Origin: HXMU1420-13 sp965229525
Lineage (GTDB): Bacteria; Bacteroidota; Rhodothermia; Balneolales; Balneolaceae
Direction: 5' to 3'
Assembly: GCA_965229525.1 (NCBI GenBank)
Contig: OZ245886.1
Span: 1,240,001-1,304,000 of the forward strand
Length of the DNA: 64,000 nt
Made by a program: the position numbers and the translations under genes
The notes under the pieces: generated by a model
Databases searched by the model: none
What the model was told of the DNA's origin: nothing
The model's input: only the letters and a program-made list of their open reading frames with translations
Shown: one piece after another, positions 33,699 to 42,026 of the stretch
Layout of the letters: every line of letters starts with the position of its first letter
Numbering within the stretch: the first letter of the stretch is position 1

Positions 33699-34637
33699 AT
33701 GGAGATTATTATGAAACACAAAAAAGGACTACATCACATTACAGTATTAGCGGGCGGTCCAAAAGAGAATGCTGATTTCTATGTAAATGCTTTAGGCATG
33801 CGAATGGTTAAGAAATCAGTTAATCAGGACGACCCAGGCACCTATCATTTATTCTATGGAAATGAAGCTGCACAACCAGGATCTAGTTTAACTTTTTTCC
33901 CCTGGCCAAGAGCTCATAAAGGTACTATTGGAACGGGAGAAGCTGTTAATGTTGCTTTCCGTGTACCAGATGGTTCTCAAGATTTTTGGTTAGAAAGATT
34001 GAATTATCTTGGGCTTGAACATTCAGATTATTTCAATGTATTCGGAAAACAAGGGATTCGTTTTAATGATCCGGATGGTCTTGAACTCGATTTAATATTT
34101 GATGGTGGGGCCAAAGATCAGGTTAGCACCTATCATGGTCCTGTTCCGACAGAACAAGCAATTCAAGGATTTGAATCAACCAGATTAAAATTAGCCGAAG
34201 CTGATGGAACTGTTGACATCCTAACGAACATTCTAGGTTTTGAAGAGTCAAAATCTGAAGGTAATCTGACGCTTCTAGAAACGGATGCAAGCATAGGTTC
34301 TTCTGTAATCATTGAAACTGCTAACAAAGAATACGGTCGTGGCGGAAGAGGTATAGTACATCACGTGGCATTCAGAGCAGAAAATATGGATGAATTGAAA
34401 TGTATTCGTGAAGAAGTACTAAGTGCAGGATTGCAATCAACCGGAGTTATAGATCGCCACTGGTTCAATAGCATTTATTTCCGTGAGCCAGGTGGTGTAC
34501 TCTTCGAAGTAGCCACTGATGATCCGGGTTATGATGTGGATGAGGATTTCGAGCATTTAGGCGAAAAACTCATCCTAACTCCCTGGTTAGAGCCAAGAAG
34601 AGAATTGATTGAACGAACACTTCCAAGTCTTGACTAA
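33699..34637 (+). CDS. ring-cleaving dioxygenase of the glyoxalase/VOC superfamily (MhqO-like)
   Basis: A 312-residue VOC protein with two tandem domains (about 5-145 and 155-300). Metal-site residues are visible: H8 or H9 in GLHHITVL, H in IVHHVAFRAEN and E in FREPGGVLFEVATDDPG. The start PKENADFYVNALGMRMVKKSVNQDDPGTYHLFYGNE is the hallmark of the MhqO/MhqA family, annotated as ring-cleaving dioxygenases acting on hydroquinone or catechol compounds. An in-frame ATG at 33711 (MKHKKG) is an equally good start. It is 2 bp from an MFS gene and one gene from an MhqD-like esterase, repeating the Bacillus mhq gene pairing. Confidence 0.86.
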   Translation: MEIIMKHKKGLHHITVLAGGPKENADFYVNALGMRMVKKSVNQDDPGTYHLFYGNEAAQPGSSLTFFPWPRAHKGTIGTGEAVNVAFRVPDGSQDFWLERLNYLGLEHSDYFNVFGKQGIRFNDPDGLELDLIFDGGAKDQVSTYHGPVPTEQAIQGFESTRLKLAEADGTVDILTNILGFEESKSEGNLTLLETDASIGSSVIIETANKEYGRGGRGIVHHVAFRAENMDELKCIREEVLSAGLQSTGVIDRHWFNSIYFREPGGVLFEVATDDPGYDVDEDFEHLGEKLILTPWLEPRRELIERTLPSLD

Positions 34638-34639
34638 GA

Positions 34640-35845
34640 ATGGTAACTGAATCTAAAAATAACCGACTAACGCTGTTTACACTTTTGCTGATCAGCACAC
34701 TAACGGTTATGGCAGGAGCAACTATCGCTCCTGCCCTTCCGGCAATGCAGCAAGAATTCAGCAGCTTTCAAAATGTCGATTTTTGGATTCGGTTGGTTCT
34801 TACAATTCCAGGGTTATTTATTGTACTCGGAGCATTTCTTTCTGGATATATCATAGATCGATATTCTAAGAAAAACTTTCTCTTAGCATGTATTCTACTG
34901 TATGCTATTGCAGGGAGTTCGGGATTATATTTGGATTCATTACCCGCTATTCTTGCCGGCCGTGGAATCATGGGCTTAGGAGTTGCTGGAATAATGACCA
35001 CCGTTATAACTCTCTTTGCCGATTATTATGAAGGTCAGGAACGAGCGAAAGTAATAGGTATGCAAGCGTCATTCATGGCTCTTGGAGGTGTCCTATTTCT
35101 CTCGTTAGGCGGATTTTTGGCTGAATTAAACTGGAGGCTTCCCTTTGGGATTTATCTCATTGCGTTAGCATTCATTCCTTTTGGTATGAAGTATCTTTAT
35201 GAACCTGAAAGAAAGTTGATCGACAATACTTTGAATGAACAAATTTCATTTAAATCAGCCACGAGTCTTATAAAATTACTGGTTTTAGTGTATGCACTTG
35301 TGGTATCCGCCCAGATTATATTCTATACCATTCCTATTCATCTACCTTTTTATTTGATGGATACATTCGGCACCACTGCTAGCATAAGTGGACTTGCAAT
35401 AGCAACCGTAACTCTTTTTGCTGGATTAACCTCAATGCTCTATGGCAGGGTAAAAGGTAAATTTGGGTATGTCTATATCATGGTTATATCATTTCTGGCA
35501 ATCGGTTTGGGCTATACCATAGTTAGTAGCTCAGAAAATGCTTCTATTTTGATACTTGGGTTAGTAACAATAGGTATTGGATTTGGGACTTTCATTCCTA
35601 ATGTAAATACCTGGTTAGCTGAAGTGGCTCCAGAAAAGTATCGCGGTAGAGTTATGGGTGGAATTACAACCTTTGTTTTTCTAGGTCAGTTTTTATCCCC
35701 TATTGCTACTCAACCGATATTAGTTGCTTTAGAGATACCCGGACTTTACTTAACGAGTGGAGCATATCTATTAACTACCGGAGCCTTACTTCTGCTATTT
35801 AGAAACCCATTAATTCGGCTGTGTGAAAAAGTTTCCAGAGCCTAA
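34640..35845 (+). CDS. MFS transporter (drug/metabolite exporter)
   Basis: A 401-residue, 12-helix major facilitator. Motif A-like GYIIDRYSKKNFLL after helix 2 and the antiporter-type motif C region GLGVAGIMTTVITLFADYYEGQERAKVIG are clear, which is typical of drug:H+ antiporters. EVAPEKYRGRVMGGITTFVFLGQFLSPI matches helix 8-10 loops of the family. Being sandwiched between a quinone-type dioxygenase and an esterase, it probably exports an aromatic or electrophilic compound or its breakdown product. The substrate is inferred from context only. Confidence 0.88.
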   Translation: MVTESKNNRLTLFTLLLISTLTVMAGATIAPALPAMQQEFSSFQNVDFWIRLVLTIPGLFIVLGAFLSGYIIDRYSKKNFLLACILLYAIAGSSGLYLDSLPAILAGRGIMGLGVAGIMTTVITLFADYYEGQERAKVIGMQASFMALGGVLFLSLGGFLAELNWRLPFGIYLIALAFIPFGMKYLYEPERKLIDNTLNEQISFKSATSLIKLLVLVYALVVSAQIIFYTIPIHLPFYLMDTFGTTASISGLAIATVTLFAGLTSMLYGRVKGKFGYVYIMVISFLAIGLGYTIVSSSENASILILGLVTIGIGFGTFIPNVNTWLAEVAPEKYRGRVMGGITTFVFLGQFLSPIATQPILVALEIPGLYLTSGAYLLTTGALLLLFRNPLIRLCEKVSRA

Positions 35846-35872
35846 TTCAAATTATTTTTATACAAATTCATC

Positions 35873-36544
35873 ATGTCACTATTTAAAGTAAATCCAGAAG
35901 CACCTGTTTCTGGTCCTCATCAAAATCAGAATCTTTACCAAGCAGGAGCAGACCCTAAAGAAGCTAAAGCTGCGATGATTATGATTCATGGCCGAGGGGC
36001 ATCCGCGGAAAGCATTCTTTCATTAGCAAATGAAATTGAAATGGTGAATGATATCACCTTTCTTGCTCCCCAAGCTCAAGGTTTTACCTGGTATCCTTTT
36101 TCATTTTTAGCGCCCGAAGAGCAAAACCAGCCTGGTTTAAATTCCGGGCTTCAGGCTGTTGCAGATGCAATTTCAAAAGCAGAAGAATTAGGCTTTTCGA
36201 AAGACAAGATTTTCTTGTTAGGCTTTTCTCAAGGAGCGTGTTTGGCCTCAGAGTTTGTAGCACGCCATCCTGATACTTATGCTGGTCTCTTTGTCTTTTC
36301 TGGTGGATTAATCGGTGATGCACTGCATCCTGAATTGTATGAAGGTGACCTTCAACAAACACCTGTATTCATGGGTTGTAGTGATGTAGACTTTCACATT
36401 CCTGTTGAACGAGTTCATGAAAGTGAAGCTATCTTGTCATCACTTAATGCTGATGTTACAAAAGTGATTTATCCGAACATGGGACATACCATTAATCAGG
36501 ATGAAATCGACCATATGAATCAAATAATTCGCGATCGTATTTAA
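35873..36544 (+). CDS. alpha/beta-hydrolase carboxylesterase (MhqD-like)
   Basis: A 223-residue alpha/beta hydrolase of the phospholipase/carboxylesterase family. The nucleophile elbow GFSQGACLA (Ser about 121), oxyanion region MIMIHGRGAS, Asp in CSDVDFHIP and catalytic His in NMGHTIN are all present. In Bacillus mhqD sits with mhqO/mhqN in the MhqR regulon; the layout here (dioxygenase, pump, esterase) supports the same role in quinone/aldehyde stress. It is followed by a hairpin terminator, which ends this transcription unit. Confidence 0.87.
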   Translation: MSLFKVNPEAPVSGPHQNQNLYQAGADPKEAKAAMIMIHGRGASAESILSLANEIEMVNDITFLAPQAQGFTWYPFSFLAPEEQNQPGLNSGLQAVADAISKAEELGFSKDKIFLLGFSQGACLASEFVARHPDTYAGLFVFSGGLIGDALHPELYEGDLQQTPVFMGCSDVDFHIPVERVHESEAILSSLNADVTKVIYPNMGHTINQDEIDHMNQIIRDRI

Positions 36545-36582
36545 TCACTTACTGATTTTCTACACTTTGTATTAACATAATG

Positions 36583-36610
36583 TCAGTCCTCTTTACATGG
36601 ACTGATTTTT
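36583..36610 (+). terminator. terminator after the MhqD-like gene
   Basis: TCAGTCC (36583-36589) pairs with GGACTGA (36599-36605) around a 9-nt loop and is followed by TTTTT. It separates the MhqO-like operon from the antiporter operon. Confidence 0.68.
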
Positions 36611-36646
36611 GATACATCTTACGCCAAATATTAAAAACTATATCGG

Positions 36647-38218
36647 ATGGAATTTCTTTGGATCGCCATAGCCTACGTTTTAGGTATGGCTGTAAAAGCA
36701 ATTAGACTTCCTGCTCTTATCGGATTTCTAGCTGCTGGTATTATTTTATCACTCACAGGAATAGAGGTTAACAAGTATTTAATTCATGAAATTGGGCACC
36801 TAGGAGTGCTATTACTCCTATTTACGGTTGGATTACATTTGCGCCTAAAAAACATTGTTCGTGCCGAGGTATTCGGTGCTGGTGGACTTCACCTGTTAAT
36901 ATCTGCTGCGATATTTACTGGCATAGCAACAATGTTTGGTTACGAATTAATAGCATCGATAATTATTGGGGTTCTACTTGGATTTTCAAGTACAGTACTT
37001 GCAGCTAAAGCTTTAGAAGCTCGGGGAGAACTTGGAGCATATCACGCGCGAGTTGCAATCGGTATTTTAATCCTCCAGGATTTAGTAGCGATTGTGATTC
37101 TGGCATTAACAGGTGGTGGTCTCCCATCTATTTGGAGTTTAGGATTATTAGCCCTTCCACTGGCAAGGCCACTCATTTTAAAACTATTTGTTGCCAGTGG
37201 GCATGAAGAGCTCCAACTCCTTTTTGGATTGATATTCGCAGTAGGAACCGGAACACTGTTTGAGGTTCTTGGCCTTTCCTCCGAGTTAGGAGCACTTGCG
37301 GCCGGCGCAATTTTATCGGGCCATGAACTAGCTGATGAACTCGACGAAAAACTCTGGGGAGTAAAAGAATCCTTCTTAGTCGGCTTCTTCCTCGAAGTTG
37401 GGCTTGCCGGTTTACCTGATATCAATGCACTGTATTTTGCATTGGTTGTGATTGCGGTTTTACCGATTAAATCAATCTTATTCTTCTTCTTACTTGTAGG
37501 GTTTAAGCTAAGATCAAGAAACGCATTTATGGTGATGACCACACTCACCTCATATAGTGAGTTTACCTTAATTGCAGGGGTAGTTGCGTTGAGTAATGGT
37601 TTTATACCTGAATCAGCATTCATCGCGATGGCAGTAATTACGGCCATCAGCTATGCCATTAACGCTCCTATTTCTTCCAACGCGAATAATCTTTGGAATA
37701 GATTCGAATTTAAGCTAATACCATTTGAAAGAGACGTTAAGCACCCTGGTCATCAGGTGGTAAATCTTGGAGAGGCTCAATATTTGATTGTTGGAATGGG
37801 GCAATCTGGTCAGGCTGCTTACGATTATTTAAAAGATCGTGACATTAGAGTTACTGGAATTGACAGTGATCCTGCTCGCATCGAAAATAACATAAAAGAA
37901 AGACGACGTGTCGCATATGGCGATGCTTATGATCCAGAGCTATGGCAGAACATTGACCTTTCAAACATCCATGCAGTAATGCTGTCGATGAGTAATTTCG
38001 ATACAAAAGTACAGGCTACAAAAATGCTTCGCGAAAATAAGTTTGAAGGGAAAATATATGCCCTTACAATGCGCGATGAAGAACATACTACTTTGGCCGA
38101 AGCTGGAGCAAACGCAGTATGTCTTCCAATGAAACAAGCAGGAAGAAAGCTAGCAGAGCTGAGTATTAGTTCAGAGATTATTAGCACGACTACTTCAATT
38201 TCAATGGATTCTGCATAA
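36647..38218 (+). CDS. Kef-type monovalent cation:proton antiporter with RCK domain
   Basis: A 523-residue CPA2-family protein. About 12 hydrophobic helices (1-365) have RLPALIGFLAAGIILSLTG and LGVLLLLFTVGLHLRLKNI in the N-half, and LSSELGALAAGAILSG and ESFLVGFFLEVGLAG in the C-half. The C-terminus (about 378-515) is a TrkA-N/RCK domain with the Rossmann motif LIVGMGQSGQAAYDYL. E. coli KefB/C are gated by glutathione adducts after electrophile exposure; whether that regulator exists here is unknown. The stop overlaps the UBP finger start (TAATG). Confidence 0.9.
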   Translation: MEFLWIAIAYVLGMAVKAIRLPALIGFLAAGIILSLTGIEVNKYLIHEIGHLGVLLLLFTVGLHLRLKNIVRAEVFGAGGLHLLISAAIFTGIATMFGYELIASIIIGVLLGFSSTVLAAKALEARGELGAYHARVAIGILILQDLVAIVILALTGGGLPSIWSLGLLALPLARPLILKLFVASGHEELQLLFGLIFAVGTGTLFEVLGLSSELGALAAGAILSGHELADELDEKLWGVKESFLVGFFLEVGLAGLPDINALYFALVVIAVLPIKSILFFFLLVGFKLRSRNAFMVMTTLTSYSEFTLIAGVVALSNGFIPESAFIAMAVITAISYAINAPISSNANNLWNRFEFKLIPFERDVKHPGHQVVNLGEAQYLIVGMGQSGQAAYDYLKDRDIRVTGIDSDPARIENNIKERRRVAYGDAYDPELWQNIDLSNIHAVMLSMSNFDTKVQATKMLRENKFEGKIYALTMRDEEHTTLAEAGANAVCLPMKQAGRKLAELSISSEIISTTTSISMDSA

Positions 38219-38478
38219 TGGCATGCGAGCACAAATATATGATTGAAATCACTGAGCCAACAGGTGAAATCGTTTGCCATGGATGTATTGAGTCAGGCGA
38301 TGCATGGGTGCATCTTCGCATGTGCATGACGTGTGGATATATCGGTTGTTGTGATTCCTCATTTAACAAACATGCACGAAAGCATTATTACCGAAATGAA
38401 CATCCAATTATTCGGTCGGTTGAACCAGGTGAGTCCTGGCAGTATTGTTACATTGACAACAAAATGTTGAAGCTATGA
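38218..38478 (+). CDS. bacterial UBP-type zinc-finger protein
   Basis: An 86-residue protein that is one whole ZnF-UBP domain. Likely ligands are C3, H5, C20, C23, C36, C39, C44, H52, H56 and H62, in the order C-x-H, C-x2-C, C-x2-C, C, H, H, H. GDAWVHLRMCMTCGYIGCCDSS and ARKHYYRNEHPIIRSVEPGESWQYC match the family. In eukaryotes this fold binds the free C-terminus of ubiquitin; bacteria lack ubiquitin and the bacterial role is unknown. It starts on the antiporter stop and its own stop overlaps the kinase start by 4 bp, so the three genes are coupled. Confidence 0.9.
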   Translation: MACEHKYMIEITEPTGEIVCHGCIESGDAWVHLRMCMTCGYIGCCDSSFNKHARKHYYRNEHPIIRSVEPGESWQYCYIDNKMLKL

Positions 38479-39863
38479 ATGATTATGTAGTAGAGGTGTT
38501 AAAAACCTTCGACCAATTTAAAAATGTCCCAGAAGATCAAATTCGATGGTTGGTCGAAAACTCCAAACTCTGTACCTATCAACCTGATGAGCAACTTAGT
38601 AAACCCGGTGATGTAATAGATCGAATGCTAATCTTTTTAGATGGTGGAGTAAAGATTGTCATCAAAAATGGAAACCAGCTTCGTGAACTTGGTACATTTG
38701 AAAAAGGAGCGGTTTCAGGAAAATTGCCGTTTTCCAGAATGCAATCTTCTGTTGGGTACTTAACAGTAATTGAAGAGAGCACGATACTTGAAACACATGA
38801 AAGCCTGTTTCCCGAAATATGTAAACATTATGAGTTAATCGAATCGTTTGTACATTCGCTTTCCGATAGAATTCGAAACTTCACTACCAGCCAGCAGCAG
38901 AACGAAAAATTGATGGCTCTTGGTAAACTATCAGCCGGACTTGCCCATGAATTGAATAATCCGGCATCTGCCATGGTGCGAAGTGCCACTGCTCTTAGGG
39001 ATAATTTGCGGGCAAAACCTGATAAGTTTAAAGCGGTGATGCATATCAAAATGAAAGATGAGGAAGTAGATGCTATCAATGAATTAGTATTCAGGAAAGC
39101 GGGAAAAGGCACTACCAATACCCAGTCGTTGATGGAGCGTACCGCTCTTGAAGATGACCTCACAGACTGGATGGATGACCATGAAATCGAAATGGGGTTT
39201 GAGTATGCATCTACATTCGCCGAGTATTGTTTTGATGTGGATGATTTGGAATTTGTAAAGGATAACTTATCTGATGAAGCACTTGAGCCAGTACTTGGTT
39301 GGGTGGAAGATGTGCTAACTACCGAAAAAATGGTCGAAGAAATTGAGGATGCTTCTAGAAGAATTTCTGATCTGGTTTCATCGGTAAAAACATACTCGCA
39401 TATGGACCGCGGTTCGGATAAAGAAACCGTAGAAATTAAAAAATTATTGAAGAGTACACTTACCATGCTTAATCATAAAACCAAGCAGAAGAATATTTTG
39501 GTTGATATTCAGGTACAGGAACACATGCCAGAATTTTGCGGGTATGTAAGTGAACTTAACCAGGTCTGGACCAATCTTATCGATAATGCCATCGATGCGG
39601 TGGACGATGGAGGAAAGATTGAGATCGAAGCAATGAGTTCGAATGGAGACCTTAAAATGATATTTAGAGATAACGGATCCGGAATTCCAGATGATGTAAA
39701 GAATCAAATTTTTGATCCTTTCTTTACTACCAAAGATGTTGGTAAAGGTACCGGACTTGGACTAGACGTGGTTAGAAAAATTATCGATAAACACGAAGGT
39801 CGAATAGAAGTAGAATCGGAACCGGGAAACACCGAATTCAAACTAACTTTTCCGTTGAAATAA
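38475..39863 (+). CDS. CNB-domain histidine kinase with a long DHp insertion
   Basis: A 462-residue soluble kinase. The N-terminal cyclic-nucleotide-binding-like roll (about 15-130) again lacks the classical phosphate cassette. H158 (SAGLAHELNNPASAMV) is the phospho-acceptor. The second DHp helix is at 290-308 (EDASRRISDLVSSVKTYS), so about 100 residues (175-285, very acidic) are inserted. N371 (NLIDNAIDAV), DNGSGIP, FDPFFTTK and GTGLGLDVV complete the HATPase domain. It overlaps the UBP finger gene by 4 bp and is 78 bp before the flavoprotein-fused receiver, its likely phosphorylation partner. It is paralogous to the kinase at 29424. Confidence 0.9.
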   Translation: MNDYVVEVLKTFDQFKNVPEDQIRWLVENSKLCTYQPDEQLSKPGDVIDRMLIFLDGGVKIVIKNGNQLRELGTFEKGAVSGKLPFSRMQSSVGYLTVIEESTILETHESLFPEICKHYELIESFVHSLSDRIRNFTTSQQQNEKLMALGKLSAGLAHELNNPASAMVRSATALRDNLRAKPDKFKAVMHIKMKDEEVDAINELVFRKAGKGTTNTQSLMERTALEDDLTDWMDDHEIEMGFEYASTFAEYCFDVDDLEFVKDNLSDEALEPVLGWVEDVLTTEKMVEEIEDASRRISDLVSSVKTYSHMDRGSDKETVEIKKLLKSTLTMLNHKTKQKNILVDIQVQEHMPEFCGYVSELNQVWTNLIDNAIDAVDDGGKIEIEAMSSNGDLKMIFRDNGSGIPDDVKNQIFDPFFTTKDVGKGTGLGLDVVRKIIDKHEGRIEVESEPGNTEFKLTFPLK

Positions 39864-39878
39864 AATTAATCATTGAAA

Positions 39879-39918
39879 ATTAAGAAATATGAATTAGACT
39901 CAATTCATATTTCTTAAT
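39879..39918. repeat. 40-bp perfect long hairpin between the kinase and flavoprotein genes
   Basis: Arms ATTAAGAAATATGAATT (39879-39895) and its exact complement (39902-39918) flank AGACTC. No T-run follows, so it is not a normal terminator; an RNA stem or a repeated mobile-type element is possible. Nearby TAATTC and AATCCG also repeat. Confidence 0.55.
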
Positions 39919-39941
39919 CCGTAATTCATAATCCGAAAAGG

Positions 39942-41609
39942 ATGAAAAAGCCAATAATTTTTACTGTTGATGACGACCCTCAGGTTCTTCGTGCGGTTAC
40001 TCGAGATCTGCGTAAAAAATACCGGTCTGATTACAGAATTCTTAGCACGAACTCGCCAAAAGAGGCATTAGAATCTTTGCCCGAACTAAAAATGACAGGC
40101 GAAACCGTGGCGCTTTTTTTAAGTGATCAGCGGATGCCTGAAATGATTGGGGTTGATTTCCTGGAGCAAGCAAAATCTCATTATCCCGAAGCAAAACGAG
40201 TTTTACTAACAGCGTATTCGGATACTGATGCTGCCATTAAAGCAATTAACGAAGTACAACTCGACTATTATTTATTAAAACCATGGGACCCACCCGAAGA
40301 GCGTCTTTACCCCATTTTAGATGATTTATTGGACGAGTGGCAAGCGAATTTCAAACCAGATTTTCAAGGGATTAAAGTTGTCGGATATCAGTACTCGCCG
40401 AAGTCGCATATCATTAAAGATTTCCTTTCCGGTAATCTGATTCCCTATCGCTGGTTAGATGTTGAGAGTTCGGAAAAAGCCAACGAAATGTGTGCTTTAC
40501 ATAGCGTGGAGGGTACTCAACTGCCGGCTATTTTTTTTGAAGATGGATCCCATCTTTTAAATCCAACCCCTGCTCAAATTGCTGAGAAACTTGGGCGAAG
40601 CCCATCTGCTGATCATGAAATTTATGATGTTGCCATTATTGGTGCTGGTCCTGCAGGTCTTGCCGCAGCTGTATATGGTGGATCGGAAGGGCTAAAAACT
40701 TTACTTATTGAAAAAAGAGCGCCCGGAGGACAAGCTGGAACCAGCTCACGCATTGAAAACTACCTAGGATTCCCTAAAGGTTTAAGTGGATCTGATTTGG
40801 CAAGAAGAGCCATCACACAGGCAACTAGATTCGGAGTTGAATTTCTATCTCCTCAAGAAGTTGTCAGCATCGAGACCGTTGATCAATACAAGAAAATATC
40901 CATGGCTGATGGAAGCTGTGTGAATGCAAAAGCGGTTGTAATCACAACCGGGGTAAACTATCGCATGTTGGAAAGTAAAGGACTAAGTGACTTCACCGGT
41001 GCAGGCGTGTATTACGGCGCTGCAATGACCGAAGCTCATGCATTTAAAGATAAACAGGTCTATATCGTGGGAGGTGGGAACTCGGCTGGTCAGGCAGCGA
41101 TGTATCTATCCACATTTGCAGAAAAAGTGCATATAGTAATTCGGCGCGATTCTCTGGCTTCAACTATGTCGGCATATCTGATCGATCAAATCAATGGCAC
41201 TGAAAACATTGAACTGGTTCCATTTACTGAAGTAATTGAGGCATCAGGCAATGGACAGCTTCAGAAACTGGTGCTTCGAAATAATCAAACCGATGAATGT
41301 AAAGGAGTGGATGCAGATGGGTTATTCATCTTCATTGGTGCCCGACCATACACCGATTGGGTTACCGAAAATGTGATTAAAAACGAAAAAGGCTTTATTG
41401 AGACCGGTAAAGAACTAGGCAAGTATGAGAATTTCCCTAAAGTCTGGAAGCTCGACCGTCAACCATTTATGCTAGAAACTTGTAACCCCGGTATCTTTGC
41501 TGCTGGTGATGTACGCGCTGGTGCAATGAATCGAGTAGCTTCGGCAGTTGGTGAGGGCGCAATGAGCATAAAATATGTACATGAGTATTTAGCTGATTCT
41601 AACATCTAA
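39942..41609 (+). CDS. receiver domain fused to thioredoxin-reductase-like flavoprotein
   Basis: A 555-residue fusion. Receiver (about 5-125) with D10-D12, acceptor D62 (LFLSDQRMPE) and LKPW. Middle (about 135-205): a glutaredoxin/thioredoxin-like fold whose usual Cys motif reads YSPKSH. From about 207: FAD domain (IIGAGPAGLAAAVYGGSEGL), an NADPH domain (IVGGGNSAGQAAMYLS) and closing FAD motif NPGIFAAGDVRAGAMNR. In true thioredoxin reductase CxxC lies before the NADPH domain, but here that place reads GVYYGAAMTEAHAF, so no disulfide can form. It is probably a NAD(P)H-dependent flavin enzyme controlled by phosphorylation; the acceptor is unknown. Confidence 0.9.
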   Translation: MKKPIIFTVDDDPQVLRAVTRDLRKKYRSDYRILSTNSPKEALESLPELKMTGETVALFLSDQRMPEMIGVDFLEQAKSHYPEAKRVLLTAYSDTDAAIKAINEVQLDYYLLKPWDPPEERLYPILDDLLDEWQANFKPDFQGIKVVGYQYSPKSHIIKDFLSGNLIPYRWLDVESSEKANEMCALHSVEGTQLPAIFFEDGSHLLNPTPAQIAEKLGRSPSADHEIYDVAIIGAGPAGLAAAVYGGSEGLKTLLIEKRAPGGQAGTSSRIENYLGFPKGLSGSDLARRAITQATRFGVEFLSPQEVVSIETVDQYKKISMADGSCVNAKAVVITTGVNYRMLESKGLSDFTGAGVYYGAAMTEAHAFKDKQVYIVGGGNSAGQAAMYLSTFAEKVHIVIRRDSLASTMSAYLIDQINGTENIELVPFTEVIEASGNGQLQKLVLRNNQTDECKGVDADGLFIFIGARPYTDWVTENVIKNEKGFIETGKELGKYENFPKVWKLDRQPFMLETCNPGIFAAGDVRAGAMNRVASAVGEGAMSIKYVHEYLADSNI

Positions 41610-41669
41610 ATGTTAATGATGAAATAGTTTTTGATTCATTATTTTAGGTAAACATAATTCGAGATTATC

Positions 41670-42026
41670 ATGATAAAAAGAACCTCACTTTTACTCTTCG
41701 GACTATTCATTTTTTTAGCCAGCTGTGCAGAAGTAAACTATATTGGGCAAACCTATGAACCAACCACTGAAGTAGAAATCTATTTTGACGAAAAATTAAT
41801 TGAGCATGAATACACCATAATAGGCCATGCAATCGGATCTGGTGCCTGGGGAATTTCAAACGAGAAAATTCAAGATAAACTCATTCAAACTGCTCGAAAA
41901 AAAGGAGCTCACGCTATTATTATAACGGGAGTAGGCAAAGATAACATCAGCACTGGTGAAAACACTTCAACTGATGAGACTCAAATAAACGCAACGTTTA
42001 TTCGGTATGATAATCTGAAAGATTAA
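41670..42026 (+). CDS. small lipoprotein, YbjQ/RcsF-like
   Basis: A 118-residue predicted lipoprotein with lipobox (FLASCAEV, Cys19). The mature domain runs from VEIYFDEKLIEHEYTIIGHAIGS to LIQTARKKGAHAIIITGVG. This alpha/beta pattern resembles the small YbjQ/heavy-metal-binding-like and DUF4156-type lipoproteins. Function unknown. It is 60 bp downstream of the flavoprotein with no obvious terminator and overlaps the end of the convergent TIGR03545-type gene by 4 bp. Confidence 0.65.
   Translation: MIKRTSLLLFGLFIFLASCAEVNYIGQTYEPTTEVEIYFDEKLIEHEYTIIGHAIGSGAWGISNEKIQDKLIQTARKKGAHAIIITGVGKDNISTGENTSTDETQINATFIRYDNLKD

Noticed and set aside
36647..38218. The antiporter as a glutathione-gated KefC ortholog.
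   Set aside because: RCK domain is present but I cannot confirm the glutathione-binding residues or a KefF/KefG partner gene, so I kept the general family name.
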